From assembly GCF_041358175.1 (NCBI RefSeq), contig NZ_JBGKBE010000001.1, positions 558,001-622,000 on the forward strand: DNA of 64,000 nucleotides, given 5' to 3'. The number at the start of each line of letters is the position of its first letter. Positions within the stretch are counted from its first letter, which is position 1. A program made the translations under genes and the position numbers. Below the pieces are notes generated by a model. The model did not search any database, was not told the DNA's origin, and saw nothing but the letters and a program-made list of their open reading frames with translations. This stretch comes from Muriicola sp041358175 (GTDB lineage Bacteria > Bacteroidota > Bacteroidia > Flavobacteriales > Flavobacteriaceae). Of the stretch, positions 52,478 through 61,194 are shown piece after piece.

Positions 52478-53893
52478 CTCCCAGCCTTTGCGATAAGATC
52501 CCCTGACCCACTCGTTGGCCTTCTCAAAATTCGTCACCTTCATAGCATCACCGTCCCACATGATCTTTCTCCTGCCCGGATACGAGTACGGGTCCCAGTC
52601 ACCCAATTGTTTACCCTCTTTTAATTCTTTATACTGAAAGGCTTTGATCGCCAGATTTCCCATAAGTACGGCTTCAGTAAGGGGACCTGAACGATCGAAA
52701 CTGGAAGATGTTTCACTACCAAGCAGACAACCTTCAACCCAATTTCGCTGATGCCCTCCTGTACTGCCCTCAACTCTGGCTAAGCTAGGCGGAGGTGGAG
52801 AAAAAAGCCCCATCATTTCAGATGGTAGCAATCGGGCATTTCGCGAATAAACATCACAGACGAGGATACCCTTTGTTCCGTAAAAAACAGTTCCTCCGCC
52901 AGTATCACCAATCGACTCTTCATCTTTTAGTTCATCAGGAAGATCCGGCATAATGCCTCCGTCGTACCAGTTGAGGTCTATTTTACCATGATTAGGGGCA
53001 TTAAACTTAAGTCGGACTATAGAGGAAGCAGGACAGGAAGCACTATAGTCGGCTTCCACAAAATCTCCAACCCAATTGGTGGTACAACTCGCTTCGGCCT
53101 CTGTAGGATAACCGAGATCGAGTACACCGAAAGGTGTTTCCATGATATGGCATCCCATATCACCCAATGCCCCGGTACCAAAGTCCCACCAGCCACGCCA
53201 TTTAAAAGGCAGATAGGCATTGTTATAATCTCTTTTTGCAGCTGGCCCCAGCCACAAGTCCCAATCAAGGCCATCGGGAATTTCATCCTTACCCTTTGGC
53301 AGCGGTAAGCCTTGAGGCCATACAGGACGGTTTGTCCAACAATCTACCCGCTCTACCGTACCTATAACTCCCGAATTTATCCACTCTTTTGCCTGTCTGC
53401 TGCCATCACTCGATGCTCCCTGGTTTCCCATCTGTGTAACAATGCCATTTTCACGAGCGACGCGTGTCATCATTCGTGCTTCGGCAATATTATGGGTGAG
53501 TGGTTTTTCTACGTAAGCATGTTTTTTAGCCCGCATAAATGGTAAGGCAATGGTAGCATGTGTATGGTCGGGTGTGGCAACCATAATTGCATCCATATCC
53601 TTGAGCTGCTTATCATAGACCTTGCGAAAATCTTTGTAACGTTTTACATCCGGAAAGAATTCATAGGTTTGAGCTGCTCTCCTCTCATCTACATCACAAA
53701 AAGATACAAATTTCACCTTTCCGGTTTCCTGTAATCCTCTTATGACCCCAGAACCTCTTCCTCCAACGCCGAAGGCGCCCACGTACAAGGTGTCGCTGGG
53801 CGGAACATGTTGTTTTCCGAGTACATAACTGGGAACTATAGAAAAAACAGCCGAAGATGCCGTTACATTTTTTATAAATTTTCGTCTTTGCAT
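52469..53893 (-). CDS. Gfo/Idh/MocA family oxidoreductase with Tat-like signal
   Basis: The 474-residue protein begins with MQRRKFIKNVTASSAVFSIVP, a twin-arginine-type signal (RRKFIK). The Rossmann NAD(P)-binding part shows VGAFGVGGRGSGVIRGL and DAIMVATPDHTHATIALPFMRAKKHAYVEKPLTH with the EKP motif, followed by the family C-terminal domain. Related exported proteins act on sugars and polyols. The substrate is unknown. The end overlaps the convergent radical SAM gene by 9 bases. The Tat export call is an inference from the N-terminus. Confidence 0.88.
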   Translation of the reverse strand: MQRRKFIKNVTASSAVFSIVPSYVLGKQHVPPSDTLYVGAFGVGGRGSGVIRGLQETGKVKFVSFCDVDERRAAQTYEFFPDVKRYKDFRKVYDKQLKDMDAIMVATPDHTHATIALPFMRAKKHAYVEKPLTHNIAEARMMTRVARENGIVTQMGNQGASSDGSRQAKEWINSGVIGTVERVDCWTNRPVWPQGLPLPKGKDEIPDGLDWDLWLGPAAKRDYNNAYLPFKWRGWWDFGTGALGDMGCHIMETPFGVLDLGYPTEAEASCTTNWVGDFVEADYSASCPASSIVRLKFNAPNHGKIDLNWYDGGIMPDLPDELKDEESIGDTGGGTVFYGTKGILVCDVYSRNARLLPSEMMGLFSPPPPSLARVEGSTGGHQRNWVEGCLLGSETSSSFDRSGPLTEAVLMGNLAIKAFQYKELKEGKQLGDWDPYSYPGRRKIMWDGDAMKVTNFEKANEWVRGSYRKGWELK

Positions 53894-54003
53894 GAATTTT
53901 TCGTTTTAAAATACATCGGAAGATACAAAAAAACGCAGGCAATAAAATAATCTGAACAGCCTACTCTGAAGGATAACACTATTGGGATAGGATCCGACCT
54001 GTT

Positions 54004-54663
54004 TTACCTATCTCCATTCCATTCTGCATAGAACTGCTCCAGAAAATTAAGTAGGAAGTCGTGTCGTTGTGCTGCAATTCTTTTTCCAGTTTCAGTATTC
54101 ATTTTGTCTTTGAGCAACAAAAGTTTTTCGTAGAAATGATTGATGGTAGGACTCTCCGAATTTTTATAAGTCGATTTATTCATATTCAGATTCGGGGGAA
54201 TATCAGGATCATAGAGCTTTCTATTCTTAAAGCCTCCATAGTGGAATGCTCTCGCAATCCCTATTGCTCCCAGAGCATCCAGGCGGTCTGCATCCTGGAC
54301 TACCTGAAGTTCCAGAGGGTGCCTGGTATTGTTTTTCTTCCCAATGTTGTTTTTAAAAGAGATATGTTCAATAATATAGCATACCTGCTCTATTGTTTTC
54401 TCTTCGATTTCCAAGGAACTGAGAAATTCCCTTGCCAACCGGGGTCCTACAGTTTCGTCTCCCTTATGGAATTTAGAATCGGCGATATCGTGAAGCAGCG
54501 CCCCCAAACTCACAACAAGAACATCAACTTTTTCATCTTTAGATATCAGAAGGGCATTCTTAAATACCCTTTGAGTATGAAACCAGTCGTGACCGGCCTC
54601 TGCATCAAGTAGTGTTTCCTTAACAAAATCAATAGTTGCCTCTACAAGTTCTGTATTGGTCAT
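54004..54663 (-). CDS. HD domain hydrolase
   Basis: The 219-residue protein is an HD-superfamily phosphohydrolase: H in AGHDWFHTQRVFKNAL, the HD pair in LGALLHDIADSKF and a later metal-binding Asp in QVVQDADRLDALGAIGIARAF. These are the four conserved metal ligands of the domain. Its substrates in other bacteria include nucleotides and cyclic nucleotides. The acyltransferase gene precedes it on the same strand and overlaps it by 4 bases. Substrate unknown. Confidence 0.88.
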   Translation of the reverse strand: MTNTELVEATIDFVKETLLDAEAGHDWFHTQRVFKNALLISKDEKVDVLVVSLGALLHDIADSKFHKGDETVGPRLAREFLSSLEIEEKTIEQVCYIIEHISFKNNIGKKNNTRHPLELQVVQDADRLDALGAIGIARAFHYGGFKNRKLYDPDIPPNLNMNKSTYKNSESPTINHFYEKLLLLKDKMNTETGKRIAAQRHDFLLNFLEQFYAEWNGDR

Positions 54664-55397
54664 TCGCTAATCCTGATATCACTGGTAATTACTTCTTCGG
54701 CTTTGGCTATTAGAACATCTGGATCTCCGGTATTTTGTATTGGGGGATGGACTTTGAAGATCAAATGCGACCCAATTCCGTAGGGGAACTTCCCGTAACG
54801 AAGCATTTTCCATGAGTTGTTAATACTGATGGGCACTATAAGAGCCGACGGCGCTTGTTTCATAAGCACTTTAAGGCCAGTGGGTTGAAATTTTTTAGGA
54901 TGTCCTGTTCGGCTACGGGTACCTTCCGGAAAGATCACGGCGCTTCTCTTATGTTTTTCAATGTATTTGCCCAGTTTTGCAATAGCCATCAATGCCTGTT
55001 TGCTATCTTTCCGGTCAATCAGAGCAGATCCCCCATGCCTGAGGTTATATGAAACACTAGGAATACCTTTTCCCAATTCAATTTTACTGACAAATTTGGG
55101 GTGATACTTTCTCATATACCAGATTATAGGTGGGATATCGTTCATACTCTGGTGATTGGAAACAATGATCAGGGGTATGCCATCAGGGATGTCCTCATTA
55201 TTTATAAAGGTGTACCGGGTTCCAAGCAGGTAGGTACACAACATCAATACGAGATTGAGATAGCTCACACTTTTTTGATGGGCATGGTAGCCAAACCAGT
55301 TAAAGCATATCCACTGGACGGGATGGAATACAAGCAGGCTAATTCCAAAAACAAGGAAGTACAGAGTTGTTAATGGGTAAGCCAAGAGTTTTCGCAT
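54660..55397 (-). CDS. plsC: 1-acyl-sn-glycerol-3-phosphate acyltransferase
   Basis: From the ATG at 55397 the product has 245 residues, with an N-terminal hydrophobic segment (LLAYPLTTLYFLVFGISLLVF) and the PlsC motifs: NHQSMND (the H-x4-D catalytic pair) and FPEGTRSRTG, which bind the acyl donor and glycerol phosphate. It acylates lysophosphatidate to phosphatidate in the inner membrane. The longer frame to 55421 would run through the upstream terminator stem, so the start at 55397, just after the -7 element at 55402, is preferred. It overlaps the HD hydrolase gene by 4 bases. Confidence 0.88.
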   Translation of the reverse strand: MRKLLAYPLTTLYFLVFGISLLVFHPVQWICFNWFGYHAHQKSVSYLNLVLMLCTYLLGTRYTFINNEDIPDGIPLIIVSNHQSMNDIPPIIWYMRKYHPKFVSKIELGKGIPSVSYNLRHGGSALIDRKDSKQALMAIAKLGKYIEKHKRSAVIFPEGTRSRTGHPKKFQPTGLKVLMKQAPSALIVPISINNSWKMLRYGKFPYGIGSHLIFKVHPPIQNTGDPDVLIAKAEEVITSDIRISE

Positions 55398-55401
55398 AGC
55401 A

Positions 55402-55409
55402 CAAAAATA
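55402..55409 (-). promoter_or_regulatory. Candidate -7 element for the acyltransferase gene
   Basis: The minus strand reads TATTTTTG, a match to TAnnTTTG, five bases before the ATG at 55397. It lies directly beyond the terminator of the bacilliredoxin gene. Confidence 0.4.
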
Positions 55410-55413
55410 AAAA

Positions 55414-55437
55414 AACCGCACCTGGTATAGTGCGGTT
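55414..55437 (-). terminator. Terminator of the bacilliredoxin gene
   Basis: AACCGCAC and GTGCGGTT form an 8-base perfect stem around an 8-base loop, followed on the minus strand by a run of T's. It separates the bacilliredoxin gene (stop 55460) from the acyltransferase gene. Confidence 0.8.
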
Positions 55438-55459
55438 CAAAAATTAAATCTGAATTGAT

Positions 55460-55870
55460 CTAACAAAATTCATTATAAGCTTCTGTAAGATTCTCTGCTA
55501 TCATTTCTGCAGGTCTGCCTTCAATATGATGTCTTTCAATCATGTGAACCAGTTCACCATCCTTAAACAAGGCCATACTGGGAGACGAAGGAGGGAAAGG
55601 GACCATCAGGTTTCTCGCTGCATCAACTGCTTCAGTGTCTACTCCGGCGAATACTGTGATCAGATGGTCGGGTTTTTTATCATTCCTAAGGCTTAATTTC
55701 GCCGCAGGTCTCGCATTGGCCGCTGCACATCCGCAAACGGAGTTTACGACAACCAGGGTAGTTCCATCTTTATCAATCGCCTTTTTAACGGCTTCTGCTG
55801 TATATAATTCTTCAAAACCTGCTGATGACAGGTCTTCTCTCATAGGTTTTACTAATTCTGCGGGATACAT
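55460..55870 (-). CDS. BrxA/BrxB family bacilliredoxin
   Basis: The 136-residue thioredoxin-fold protein has the C46-G-C48 redox motif in VVNSVCGCAAANARPA, as in bacilliredoxins that remove bacillithiol from proteins. MYPAELVKPMREDL and the closing HMIERHHIEGRPAEMIAENL are typical. Bacteroidota containing these proteins make bacillithiol or a related thiol, but its synthesis genes are not in the window. A TATCTTTG element (55893-55900, minus) with TTTG 23 bases upstream suggests its own promoter. Confidence 0.9.
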   Translation of the reverse strand: MYPAELVKPMREDLSSAGFEELYTAEAVKKAIDKDGTTLVVVNSVCGCAAANARPAAKLSLRNDKKPDHLITVFAGVDTEAVDAARNLMVPFPPSSPSMALFKDGELVHMIERHHIEGRPAEMIAENLTEAYNEFC

Positions 55871-55892
55871 AGTCTTTATTTTTTATTGGCCA

Positions 55893-55927
55893 CAAAGATA
55901 GGGAAAGTGGGGAAATTATAAGCCAAA
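55893..55927 (-). promoter_or_regulatory. Promoter of the bacilliredoxin gene
   Basis: On the minus strand, TTTG (55924-55927) and TATCTTTG (55893-55900) are separated by 23 bases, close to the Bacteroidota consensus; the start codon is 23 bases further on. Confidence 0.45.
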
Positions 55928-55966
55928 GCTTTCTTAAGACTGCCGAAGTTATTTGCTGTTAAACCC

Positions 55967-55974
55967 TATCTTTG
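55967..55974 (+). promoter_or_regulatory. Candidate -7 element for the TerB-DnaJ gene
   Basis: TATCTTTG matches TAnnTTTG and lies 18 bases before the ATG at 55992. A usual -33 box is not seen. Confidence 0.35.
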
Positions 55975-55991
55975 CCAAAATTTTTTTTAGC

Positions 55992-56723
55992 ATGATTCGT
56001 TGGATCGCAGCTATATTAGGTTATTTTTTATTTCGCCTTCCGGGTGCCATTATTGGATTTCTGGTAGGAAGCTTTATGGATAATTTGGGCTCAGGTCCCA
56101 GGGCGAGGTCGATCTTTGAGGACTTTTCCCGCCAAAAAGTTAGTCCGGCCGATTTTGAAATTAACCTCCTCTCTCTGTGTTCAATTGTCATTAAGGCCGA
56201 CGGACAGGTTAGTCAGCGTGAACTAGACTACGTACGTCAGTATTTTCTCAGCACTTATGGAAAAGAGAAAGCTAATGCAATTTTCAGAACTTTTAATGAA
56301 GTAATCAAAAAGCGCGAGATTTCGGCTCAAAGGATCTGTACATTTCTCAACCAGAGGACACGATATGAAGTTCGCCTTCAGCTGCTTCATTTCTTATTTG
56401 GTATCGCCAGGTCTGATGGGTCAATCAAGCCACTTGAGATTGACAAGATCCGGGAAATTGCAGGCTATCTGAGAATTGGAAAGTCAGACTACGAAAGTAT
56501 AAAGGCCATGTTTGTTAAAATGGCAGACAACGCCTATAAAATATTGGAGATCGACAAAACCGCTTCTGATGATGAGGTAAAAAAAGCCTACAGGACGATG
56601 GCGAAAAAGTACCATCCAGACAGGGTAAATACAGAAAATGAGGCCATCAAAAAAGGTGCTGAGGAAAAGTTCAAGGAGGTACAGAAGGCTTATGAGCAAA
56701 TTCAGTCCGAAAGGGGGATGTAA
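55992..56723 (+). CDS. TerB and DnaJ domain protein (DjlA-like)
   Basis: From the ATG at 55992 the 243-residue protein starts with a hydrophobic, probably membrane segment (WIAAILGYFLFRLPGAIIGFLVG), then a TerB-like helical domain of about 110 residues (LSLCSIVIKADGQVSQRELDYV), and ends in a J domain with the HPD motif (KKYHPDRVN). This is the layout of DjlA-type co-chaperones, which stimulate DnaK at the membrane. The longer frame from 55953 overlaps a -7 element, so the ATG is chosen. It is followed by the HupE/UreJ gene after 11 bases. Confidence 0.88.
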   Translation: MIRWIAAILGYFLFRLPGAIIGFLVGSFMDNLGSGPRARSIFEDFSRQKVSPADFEINLLSLCSIVIKADGQVSQRELDYVRQYFLSTYGKEKANAIFRTFNEVIKKREISAQRICTFLNQRTRYEVRLQLLHFLFGIARSDGSIKPLEIDKIREIAGYLRIGKSDYESIKAMFVKMADNAYKILEIDKTASDDEVKKAYRTMAKKYHPDRVNTENEAIKKGAEEKFKEVQKAYEQIQSERGM

Positions 56724-56734
56724 CATCTGAAAGC

Positions 56735-57319
56735 ATGTATATTTTTTGGTTTTATATAAAATTGGGACTGGGGCATGTGCTGGACTTGTCTGCCTACGAC
56801 CATATTTTATTTCTGATGGCCCTGATAATTCCTTTTACCTTCAGAATGTGGAAACAAATTCTGACCCTGGTAACCGTATTTACCCTTGCGCATTGTTTGT
56901 CACTGGCCTTATCGGTCTATAAGGTAGTTGAAGTTGAGGCAGCCTGGATCGAATTTCTGATACCGGTAACTATTGTTGTTACTGCACTATTTAACCTGAG
57001 GGATAGTTTGAAGAAACGCAATAAGCTGAGTTTTCAACTTCAGGTAATAGCAACCGGATTTTTCGGGCTTATCCACGGCTTTGGATTTTCTAATTACTTT
57101 AATATGCTCATGGCCGGGGAAGAGGAAAAGTTAAGTCCGTTACTCGGATTTGCTACAGGAATCGAAATTTCGCAGTTGATTGTAATATTGATGGTTTTGA
57201 TCGTAGCGGCTATATTGGAAATAGGATTGAAGTTGCCCAGGAAGTATTTTGTTATCGGTACGACTGCAATAGTCATTTTAATTACAATCCCCATGATATT
57301 AGATACCTGGCCGGGCTAA
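56735..57319 (+). CDS. HupE/UreJ family membrane protein
   Basis: The 194-residue protein has about six membrane segments. Early residues GHVLDLSAYDHILFLMAL and TVFTLAHCLSLALS contain the histidines conserved in HupE/UreJ-type metal permeases, and GFFGLIHGFGFSNYF gives the third motif. HupE and UreJ import nickel for hydrogenase and urease in other bacteria. No such enzyme is near here, so the metal is not clear. It is 11 bases downstream of the DjlA-like gene. Confidence 0.87.
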   Translation: MYIFWFYIKLGLGHVLDLSAYDHILFLMALIIPFTFRMWKQILTLVTVFTLAHCLSLALSVYKVVEVEAAWIEFLIPVTIVVTALFNLRDSLKKRNKLSFQLQVIATGFFGLIHGFGFSNYFNMLMAGEEEKLSPLLGFATGIEISQLIVILMVLIVAAILEIGLKLPRKYFVIGTTAIVILITIPMILDTWPG

Positions 57320-57372
57320 GGATCTGTAAAAACGCACCTTATCGGTTTTAATTAAATATTAACCATAATTGG

Positions 57373-57403
57373 TTGTTGAACTCTTTTAAAGCCGGTATCT
57401 TAG
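57373..57403 (+). promoter_or_regulatory. Possible promoter of the deaminase-protease unit
   Basis: TTG (57373-57375) and TATCTTAG (57396-57403, one mismatch to TAnnTTTG) are 20 bases apart, 42 bases before the GTG start at 57445. Low confidence. Confidence 0.25.
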
Positions 57404-57444
57404 TGCCTGTGAGCCCGAGACACTGGAAATAGACCCGTGAAGAC

Positions 57445-57885
57445 GTGACTAAAAAAAAGCAGCTAAAATACGACAAGGCCTATTTGAGAATGGCGCACGA
57501 GTGGGGGAAGCTTTCCTATTGTGAAAGGAAGCAAGTTGGGGCCATTATTGTAAAAGACCGGATGATTATCTCAGATGGATACAACGGAACTCCCACGGGA
57601 TTTGAAAATTTCTGCGAAGATGATGAAGGATATACGAAATGGTATGTCCTGCATGCCGAGGCCAATGCAATTTCAAAGGTAGCCTCCTCTACCCAATCGT
57701 GTGAAGGAGCCACTTTATACATCACATTGTCGCCGTGCCGAGAATGCAGTAAGCTCATACATCAGTCTGGCATAAAACGTGTGGTATATCAGATCGCTTA
57801 CAAGGATGGTTCAGGTTTACAATTTTTGGAGAGGGCCGGAGTGGAACTGGAACATCTGCCGCATATACTAGAAGAAAATGTTTAG
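57445..57885 (+). CDS. Deoxycytidylate (dCMP) deaminase family protein
   Basis: The 146-residue protein is a zinc-dependent CDA-fold deaminase: the metal histidine and the catalytic Glu are in VLHAEANAIS, and the two cysteines in LSPCRECSKLI. The conserved DGYNGTPTGFENFCEDDEGYTKW stretch is the nucleotide-recognition part of dCMP deaminases. The product converts dCMP to dUMP, feeding thymidylate synthesis. The start is GTG at 57445, matching the family N-terminus MTKKKQLKYDKAYLRMA. It lies 6 bases before the S41 protease gene. Confidence 0.92.
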   Translation: MTKKKQLKYDKAYLRMAHEWGKLSYCERKQVGAIIVKDRMIISDGYNGTPTGFENFCEDDEGYTKWYVLHAEANAISKVASSTQSCEGATLYITLSPCRECSKLIHQSGIKRVVYQIAYKDGSGLQFLERAGVELEHLPHILEENV

Positions 57886-57891
57886 GAGAAG

Positions 57892-59505
57892 ATGAAGAAA
57901 TATCAATACATATGGCCTGCAGTCATAGCACTGGCACTGGCACTGGGTATCTTAATAGGAGGTAAGCTCCATTTTAATGATTCCCCTGAAAAACTCTTTA
58001 CTACAAATTCAAAGAAAGATAAACTCAACCGACTCATAGACTACATTGATTATGAGTATGTCGATGAGATCAATACCGATAGTATAGTTGACGTTACCGT
58101 GAATAACATCCTGGAAAAATTAGATCCGCATTCGGTCTATATCCCCAGGGAAGAGCTCTCCCAGGTATCAGAGAATATGAAAGGAGATTTCGTTGGGATT
58201 GGGATTAATTTCTACATGTATCGCGATACTATTACCGTGATAAGGACAGTTGAGAATGGCCCTAGTTTTTTAAAGGGAATAGAGGCCGGAGATCGTATTT
58301 TGGTAGCCGATAGTGATACGCTATATGGGAAAAATCTTCCAAGCAGGAAGATAGTGGGAACACTTAAAGGAGAAAGTGGAACAACGGTAAATTTAAAGGT
58401 TTACAGGAAAAAAGAGGATCGATTCTTTGATGTTACCCTAAGGAGAGACCGGGTTCCTATTAAAAGTGTTGAATCATACTATATGCTGTCACCCGATATG
58501 GGATACATCAAGATCAACAGATTTGCGGAAAGCACTTACAAAGAATTTAAAAACGCCTTGAGGTCTTTACAAAAAAAAGGTGCCAAGAAATTAACCCTCG
58601 ACCTAAGAGATAATCCCGGGGGCTATCTGGGAATCGCAGAACAGCTGGCTGACGAATTCCTGAAAGACGGGAAGCTTATTCTTTTTACCAAAAATAAAAA
58701 AGGGAAGATTGATAGGATGTATGCCACTGAGAAGGGATCTTTTGAGGACAAACCCGTTTATGTACTGATCAATGAGCGATCGGCATCTGCCAGTGAGATC
58801 ATTGCCGGGGCGTTGCAGGATAATGATGTAGGTACAATCGTGGGTCGCAGGTCATTTGGAAAAGGCTTAGTGCAAAGGGAAATGGCCCTGGGAGATGGCT
58901 CGGCTGTTCGCTTAACGGTTTCACGCTACTATACCCCAACCGGCAGGTCGATTCAGCGCGATTATCAAAACGGAAGTGAAGATTATTATGAGCGATTTGA
59001 GGAGCGGTATGAAAGCGGAGAATTGGTTTCAGCAGACAGCATAAAGGTGGCCGATTCACTAAAATATACTACCCCTAAAGGAAAAATAGTCTATGGGGGA
59101 GGAGGCATCATCCCGGATGTGTTTGTTCCCATTGGCAATATAGAGGAAGAGACAATCAAGAGCATGGAGAGTCTGGGCTTTATTTCCCGATTTATATTCG
59201 AACATCTTGAGGAAGACAGGCAGCGGTATAACGACTATACTGAATTCGAATTCGTAAATAACTTCAGAGTGGATGACATCCTGTTTGAAAAGTTTGTGGA
59301 CTTTGCCCTGTCTAATAACATCAGCATGGATTTTTACCAATACGATCAGCGTATTAAACTGTATTTAAAAGCTGCTTTGGCAGAGCAGTTATATTCTCCT
59401 AATATCAGCGCTAAGATCAAAGGGGAGATTGATTATATGCTACAAAAAGTGATTGATCTCGACTCGCCTACCTGGCAAGCCGAAAAGCGTTTTCTAAAGG
59501 AGTAA
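57892..59505 (+). CDS. S41 family carboxy-terminal processing protease
   Basis: The 537-residue protein has an N-terminal hydrophobic anchor (YIWPAVIALALALGILIGG), a helical lead with DKLNRLIDYIDYEYVDEINTDSIVD, a PDZ domain (FLKGIEAGDRILVADSDTLYG), and the S41 core DLRDNPGGYLG with the catalytic dyad Ser299 (ERSASASEIIAG) and Lys324 (RSFGKGLVQ), 25 residues apart as in known CTPs. It acts in the periplasm. The deaminase gene ends 6 bases before, and the two are likely co-transcribed. Confidence 0.94.
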   Translation: MKKYQYIWPAVIALALALGILIGGKLHFNDSPEKLFTTNSKKDKLNRLIDYIDYEYVDEINTDSIVDVTVNNILEKLDPHSVYIPREELSQVSENMKGDFVGIGINFYMYRDTITVIRTVENGPSFLKGIEAGDRILVADSDTLYGKNLPSRKIVGTLKGESGTTVNLKVYRKKEDRFFDVTLRRDRVPIKSVESYYMLSPDMGYIKINRFAESTYKEFKNALRSLQKKGAKKLTLDLRDNPGGYLGIAEQLADEFLKDGKLILFTKNKKGKIDRMYATEKGSFEDKPVYVLINERSASASEIIAGALQDNDVGTIVGRRSFGKGLVQREMALGDGSAVRLTVSRYYTPTGRSIQRDYQNGSEDYYERFEERYESGELVSADSIKVADSLKYTTPKGKIVYGGGGIIPDVFVPIGNIEEETIKSMESLGFISRFIFEHLEEDRQRYNDYTEFEFVNNFRVDDILFEKFVDFALSNNISMDFYQYDQRIKLYLKAALAEQLYSPNISAKIKGEIDYMLQKVIDLDSPTWQAEKRFLKE

Positions 59506-59522
59506 ATTAACCTAAGATTGTA

Positions 59523-60905
59523 TTAATAACGGTCTAAGAGATCCTGAAAATCCTTATTGTTTTTAATTTGCCGGAATTCTGCCGTATTTCTAATAAAATC
59601 TTTATCGGTCCATCCCAGTTGTAAAACCCTTTCCAAATGATCCAGGGCGGAAGGATTTTTATTCCATGCTGCGTATTTCCGGGCTAATTGGTAGTGTGCA
59701 TACGGGCTGTCAGGAGCAATTACCAAAAGCAGATCTTCGGTATACTCCTGCTCCTTCACTTTATTTTCGCGTAAAAAGGAGTCCATAGATTCGCCCGCCA
59801 TGGCGAAGAGTGAACGCTGCAGCCGAAAGGCCATCAGTTGGTATTCTGTTTCTTTATGCGAGCTGTATTTTTCATTTAGTTCCTGTATGGTTTTCTTCCA
59901 CCATTGAAACTTATCCGGACTATGCCCAAGAGACAATTCAAGAGCAAATTTCTCCTTCATTTTGTGGTTTAAAGTATCTTCCAGCATGGCTACCTTGTTA
60001 AGGAGTGCTTTTTCCTTTCGAAAACTCTTAGCGCGATTTATTTTTTTTAATCGCTTTTGAAGACTGTCTGTATCGATCAGATCCGGATAATACTTTATCA
60101 ACCGGTTTAATTCCCTGGCAGCGTCTACCAGTCGATCTTCCTTTTCAAATTCCATCGCCCTGCTAAGAACCTCGCTAAAATTTTCGTTTCTCTGCAGATT
60201 ATTTTCTTTCTTGATTCCCTTTCGGATAGCTTCTTCTTCGAGCCAATTAAATGCTCGGAAGATTACCTCAGACGGGGGCCATCGGTGCTCCCCTTCAAAT
60301 ACAATCAGTTCGTTAGAGATCTTAAGTGATTCTAGCCATTCTTTGGTTTTGTGCATTTCACGGTAGTTCATGTCCTTATTTCCAACGATCCCTAGGTAGG
60401 AAAAACGGCTGTTTTTGCCCGGGAAATAAAGAGGATACTGAGCAAAGCCTGCGCCACATGCGATAACGCCCTGAATGGCACCGCTCAATACGGCAATCGT
60501 CCCGGCCAGACGCGAGCCACCAGAAAATCCGGCGGTATATATACGATCGCTATTTACTTTATATTTTGCAAAAACAGTTTTAAAGAGTCGGTCTGCAATT
60601 TCCAGATTAGGGGCGTAGGGGCCGTTTCTGGAATTGTTGGAACAAATAAGGATATATCCGTATTTCTCCGCGATTGAAATAAAGGGCTGAATTCCGGTTT
60701 TTCCCCTGCCGGCGGGATCAAAAATAAAAACGATTGGAGAGGGTTGGTTATTTTGATAACCAGTTGGAAGATATACGGCAAAAAACTCATCCGCCGTTCC
60801 TGCTACCGGAATCGAATCAATCAATACTCCGGTTTCTTCCTGAAGGGGCTGGGCGTTGCCCCAAAGGCAGGTGCTGAGGATGTAAATGAACAGAATACGT
60901 TTCAT
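59523..60905 (-). CDS. Secreted alpha/beta hydrolase with helical C-terminus
   Basis: The 460-residue protein has a signal peptide (RILFIYILSTCLWGNAQ). The N-terminal half is an alpha/beta hydrolase of the esterase/PHB-depolymerase type: PSPIVFIFDPAGRGKTGIQPF and the nucleophile elbow GFSGGSRLAG. Catalytic His is probably in FEGEHRWPPS. The C-terminal half (about 230-460) is helical and TPR-like, with DDRLVDAARELNRLIKYYP and YAAWNKNPSALDHLERVL. The reaction is unknown. It converges with the S41 gene, with 17 bases between. Confidence 0.82.
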   Translation of the reverse strand: MKRILFIYILSTCLWGNAQPLQEETGVLIDSIPVAGTADEFFAVYLPTGYQNNQPSPIVFIFDPAGRGKTGIQPFISIAEKYGYILICSNNSRNGPYAPNLEIADRLFKTVFAKYKVNSDRIYTAGFSGGSRLAGTIAVLSGAIQGVIACGAGFAQYPLYFPGKNSRFSYLGIVGNKDMNYREMHKTKEWLESLKISNELIVFEGEHRWPPSEVIFRAFNWLEEEAIRKGIKKENNLQRNENFSEVLSRAMEFEKEDRLVDAARELNRLIKYYPDLIDTDSLQKRLKKINRAKSFRKEKALLNKVAMLEDTLNHKMKEKFALELSLGHSPDKFQWWKKTIQELNEKYSSHKETEYQLMAFRLQRSLFAMAGESMDSFLRENKVKEQEYTEDLLLVIAPDSPYAHYQLARKYAAWNKNPSALDHLERVLQLGWTDKDFIRNTAEFRQIKNNKDFQDLLDRY

Positions 60906-60957
60906 CCCTGTAAAGTAAGAAAATCAGAGAACAACTTCTGTTAAGGAAAAGTTCCAA

Positions 60958-61158
60958 TTAATCCTCCACCTTTTCCTGGATTTTCTTAGAAGTCAGTAAA
61001 ATTAGAAGGAGAATAATAGCACAAAGCGAAGCAACAATGCCTATTACCGCTATGATGCTCTGTTCTCCAAGGGGGTCATTAAAATCTACAATGGTGACAT
61101 TGTAAACAATAAGGGCCAGAGCCAGTATGATCAGAACAATAGTTAGTGTTTTATTCAT
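60958..61158 (-). CDS. Small two-helix membrane protein
   Basis: The 66-residue protein has two hydrophobic helices: TIVLIILALALIVYNVTIV and IIAVIGIVASLCAIILLLILL, joined by FNDPLGEQS, and a charged tail (KKIQEKVED). It looks like a common conserved small flavobacterial membrane protein. A TAAATTTG element (61181-61188, minus) may be its -7 box. It lies between the hydrolase and marC genes on the same strand. Function unknown. Confidence 0.6.
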   Translation of the reverse strand: MNKTLTIVLIILALALIVYNVTIVDFNDPLGEQSIIAVIGIVASLCAIILLLILLTSKKIQEKVED

Positions 61159-61194
61159 ATGTCGGGATTCTTTTTGTTTTCAAATTTAGTTTGT

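Noticed and set aside
54061..54612. 183-codon open frame opposite the HD hydrolase gene
   Set aside because: Antisense to a clear HD-domain gene with intact motifs; no family match and no promoter.
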